21,880 bases of DNA from a virus. This document shows positions 20,268 to 21,880 of this stretch, piece by piece. The notes beneath the pieces are model-generated. The model worked only from the letters and a program-made list of their open reading frames with translations. It had not been told where the DNA came from and made no database searches. The stretch spans positions 1 through 21,880 of IMG/VR virus record IMGVR_UViG_3300023181_000084; one strand, given 5' to 3'. The translations under genes and the position numbers were made by a program. Each line of letters begins with the position of its first letter. Position 1 is the stretch's first letter.

Positions 20268-21517
20268 TACCACCCGAAGTCTAAATCTTTAACTATCGCA
20301 AACCCCAATTCAAACCCGCCCCAAACCAAAGCGTCAATTCTATTTGGCGATTTATCCCCTGTTTTAGCTTCCCAATTTGTCATCTCGTATTCCAGCATAG
20401 TTAACGTTCCGACGTGGTGAACTTTGTTTTGTTCGTACATTGCTGCTATAGGTTCGGCACGAGTGTACTTATCTCTAGTGGCGTGAACACCTCTGTAGGG
20501 TATATTTGCATCTACAGTACGTAATAACGCCTCTATTAAATCCCCGCCATTGTTTACTTCCCCAATAACTCGATCAGCCTTCCACTTGTGATATAGGAAA
20601 ACAGCTTTCTCACACCATTTTTGAGGCGTATATATTCCGGTAGCATCTTCAAGAACATACATATGTCCTTCTGCATCTGATCCTGATACTATCAATCCTG
20701 TTTCATCTGATGTATCTTTACTAGTAACCGCCGGGTCGATTGAAACAATGATTCGCACTAATTCCGGGCATTCATACACCCTATTTGAATCGATTACATG
20801 TGAAGTCCATAGGGCTTGGTCGCTATCTCCGTCTGACCACTCTCCCTCTACGATATGTAAATACTTTTTGAGATTTTTTATTTTCAGCGAACGTACCTGC
20901 TCGATAAAGGATTCGTCAAGGTTTTTTATATTATCCTCATACGTGGTATGTATGTAGGTTACGTTGCCAGATACCCCGGCAAACTTTCCACTTAACTTTT
21001 CTGCTTCAAAAAATCTTTTATAAATCCAGTGAGAGGTTTTAGATGGATTCATTACGAGTATCACTCGGTTTTGAGTGCCCTTTTGACGAACAGACAAATC
21101 AATCCGGTCAAATGCGTCTTCGTCCATCACCTCCTCCGCCTCATCGATTACAAGCGTATTTATGCCCTGCAAGGATTTTAGGTTTGCGGTATTGCTTTTA
21201 CTCCCCGACTGAATACCACGAAATAATATTGCGCTATTTGTAGATAAGCAAAGGATTTCAGTTTTTGTTACGTGAAACAAAGAAGACAAGCCAAGCTTTT
21301 CAATCTTTTCTTGGAACTCCGGAATGATAGATATATATGCAGAAGTAAGCGTTTGACGCAAAAAAAGAATCCTTTGGTTAGGTTCCAGCATCAACAAACA
21401 TAGAATAGTGTTGACTGTAAAAGACTTTCCTGACCCCCTACCGCCTGTCACCAAGAAATAACGGGTATTGTTTTTAAGTAATGGTTTGTACTTATGGTTT
21501 ATGATTAGCTTCCGCAT
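20267..21517 (-). CDS. terL: Terminase large subunit (PBSX/Terminase_3 type)
   Basis: A 416-residue DNA-packaging motor. The ATPase domain has Walker A GGRGSGKS at 25-32, an LRQTLTSAY segment at 53-61, Walker B LVIDEAEE at 122-129 and the coupling segment LVMNPSK at 154-160. The nuclease domain begins with SIDPAV around Asp261, continues with VIGEVNNGGD (Glu320) and ends with NRIDALVWG (Asp395), which gives the RNase H-like acidic set. The length is normal for the family. Its start overlaps the small-subunit gene by 13 bases. Confidence 0.95.
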   Translation of the reverse strand: MRKLIINHKYKPLLKNNTRYFLVTGGRGSGKSFTVNTILCLLMLEPNQRILFLRQTLTSAYISIIPEFQEKIEKLGLSSLFHVTKTEILCLSTNSAILFRGIQSGSKSNTANLKSLQGINTLVIDEAEEVMDEDAFDRIDLSVRQKGTQNRVILVMNPSKTSHWIYKRFFEAEKLSGKFAGVSGNVTYIHTTYEDNIKNLDESFIEQVRSLKIKNLKKYLHIVEGEWSDGDSDQALWTSHVIDSNRVYECPELVRIIVSIDPAVTSKDTSDETGLIVSGSDAEGHMYVLEDATGIYTPQKWCEKAVFLYHKWKADRVIGEVNNGGDLIEALLRTVDANIPYRGVHATRDKYTRAEPIAAMYEQNKVHHVGTLTMLEYEMTNWEAKTGDKSPNRIDALVWGGFELGFAIVKDLDFGW

Positions 21518-21861
21518 TCTTCATCGTCGTCAAACTGAACTAAGTCTTTGATACTGATATTACTAATATTGACGTTGTTTTCTATTTCCTGCTTATCAGT
21601 CCAGCCGAAGTTTTTAAGAGCGAAAATAGCACCCGTAGAAACCTTAGTAAGCAGGTGCTGTTCGTAATGAGATTCTATTTTTAGCTTGGCTCTTTTTATG
21701 GTGTAAGAAAATTCACCATTTTTTTCATAGTCGTATATGCTTTGACGACTTTCAAATCCAAGATAAAGCGCTAATCCAGTGATAGAAGGGGTTTCTGGTT
21801 CTTTGCTATATACTTTTTTAAGTTCCGGTTCGCCAGTTAATGGGCTTGAAACTTCTTTCAT
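21505..21861 (-). CDS. terS: Terminase small subunit (GP3_package-like)
   Basis: From ATG 21859-21861 the product is 118 residues. It contains a helix-turn-helix-like segment SITGLALYLGFESRQSIYDY, then YTIKRAKLKIESHYEQHLLT and GAIFALKNFGWTDKQEIE, the pattern of GP3-type small terminases of Bacteroidota phages; these recognise packaging sites and regulate the large subunit. The frame remains open upstream to the window edge (no stop in the last 19 bases), so the true start may lie outside. Overlap with the large-subunit gene fits a terminase pair. Confidence 0.85.
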   Translation of the reverse strand: MKEVSSPLTGEPELKKVYSKEPETPSITGLALYLGFESRQSIYDYEKNGEFSYTIKRAKLKIESHYEQHLLTKVSTGAIFALKNFGWTDKQEIENNVNISNISIKDLVQFDDDEECGS

Positions 21862-21880
21862 TTCGAATTCACCCTGAATA

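Noticed and set aside
1-21880. tRNA genes, CRISPR arrays, insertion sequences, attachment sites
   Set aside because: Reading both strands by eye I found no cloverleaf with a T-loop, no regularly spaced direct repeats, no transposase and no integrase. A covariance search for tRNA was not possible.

Overview
The window is a contiguous part of a tailed-phage (siphovirus-type) genome or prophage. The host is most likely a member of the Bacteroidota. Evidence for the host is the repeated promoter form TTTG-N19/20-TAnnTTTG, A-rich leaders with little Shine-Dalgarno signal, moderately AT-rich DNA, and families such as DUF2693, DUF551 and a GP3-like terminase small subunit. No integrase, repressor, lysis or replication gene is present, so lifestyle cannot be decided.

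The virion genes are on the minus strand and read from right to left: terminase small subunit (21861, possibly starting outside the window), terminase large subunit (21517-20267), portal (16850-15477), a 43-residue protein, prohead protease and HK97-fold major capsid protein (14207-11968), head-tail connector, head closure, HK97 gp10-like and tail terminator (7514-5659), an unknown protein, tail tube, a 57-residue protein, tail assembly chaperone with a programmed -1 frameshift (5047-3455), and a tape measure protein that runs off the left edge.

The virion genes are broken into blocks by accessory DNA. Three accessory cassettes are on the plus strand: 5130-5638, 7608-11914 and 14287-15484. 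A minus-strand accessory block lies between terminase and portal (20138-17369): a small unknown protein, a lipoprotein, a DUF2693 protein, a GIY-YIG endonuclease, two small unknowns and a DUF551 protein. Several virion blocks restart with their own TAnnTTTG-type promoter placed only 4-9 bases from the ATG.

The main item of interest is in the 7608-11914 cassette. Three tightly spaced genes (gaps of 4 and 2 bases) with their own -7 element and a strong terminator encode a J-domain plus degenerate kinase-like protein, a MIDAS-containing VWA protein and a short, divergent adenylosuccinate-synthetase-like enzyme. Upstream in the same direction are a PD-(D/E)xK/EDxHD nuclease, an unknown protein, a 38-residue hydrophobic peptide and a small coiled-coil protein. 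I read this as a phage-borne accessory system, possibly for inter-phage conflict, host takeover or nucleotide modification. That function is inference.

A second unexplained region is 16851-17368. It has no gene but carries plus-strand promoters, nested perfect inverted repeats and a terminator-like hairpin, which suggests a structured small RNA.
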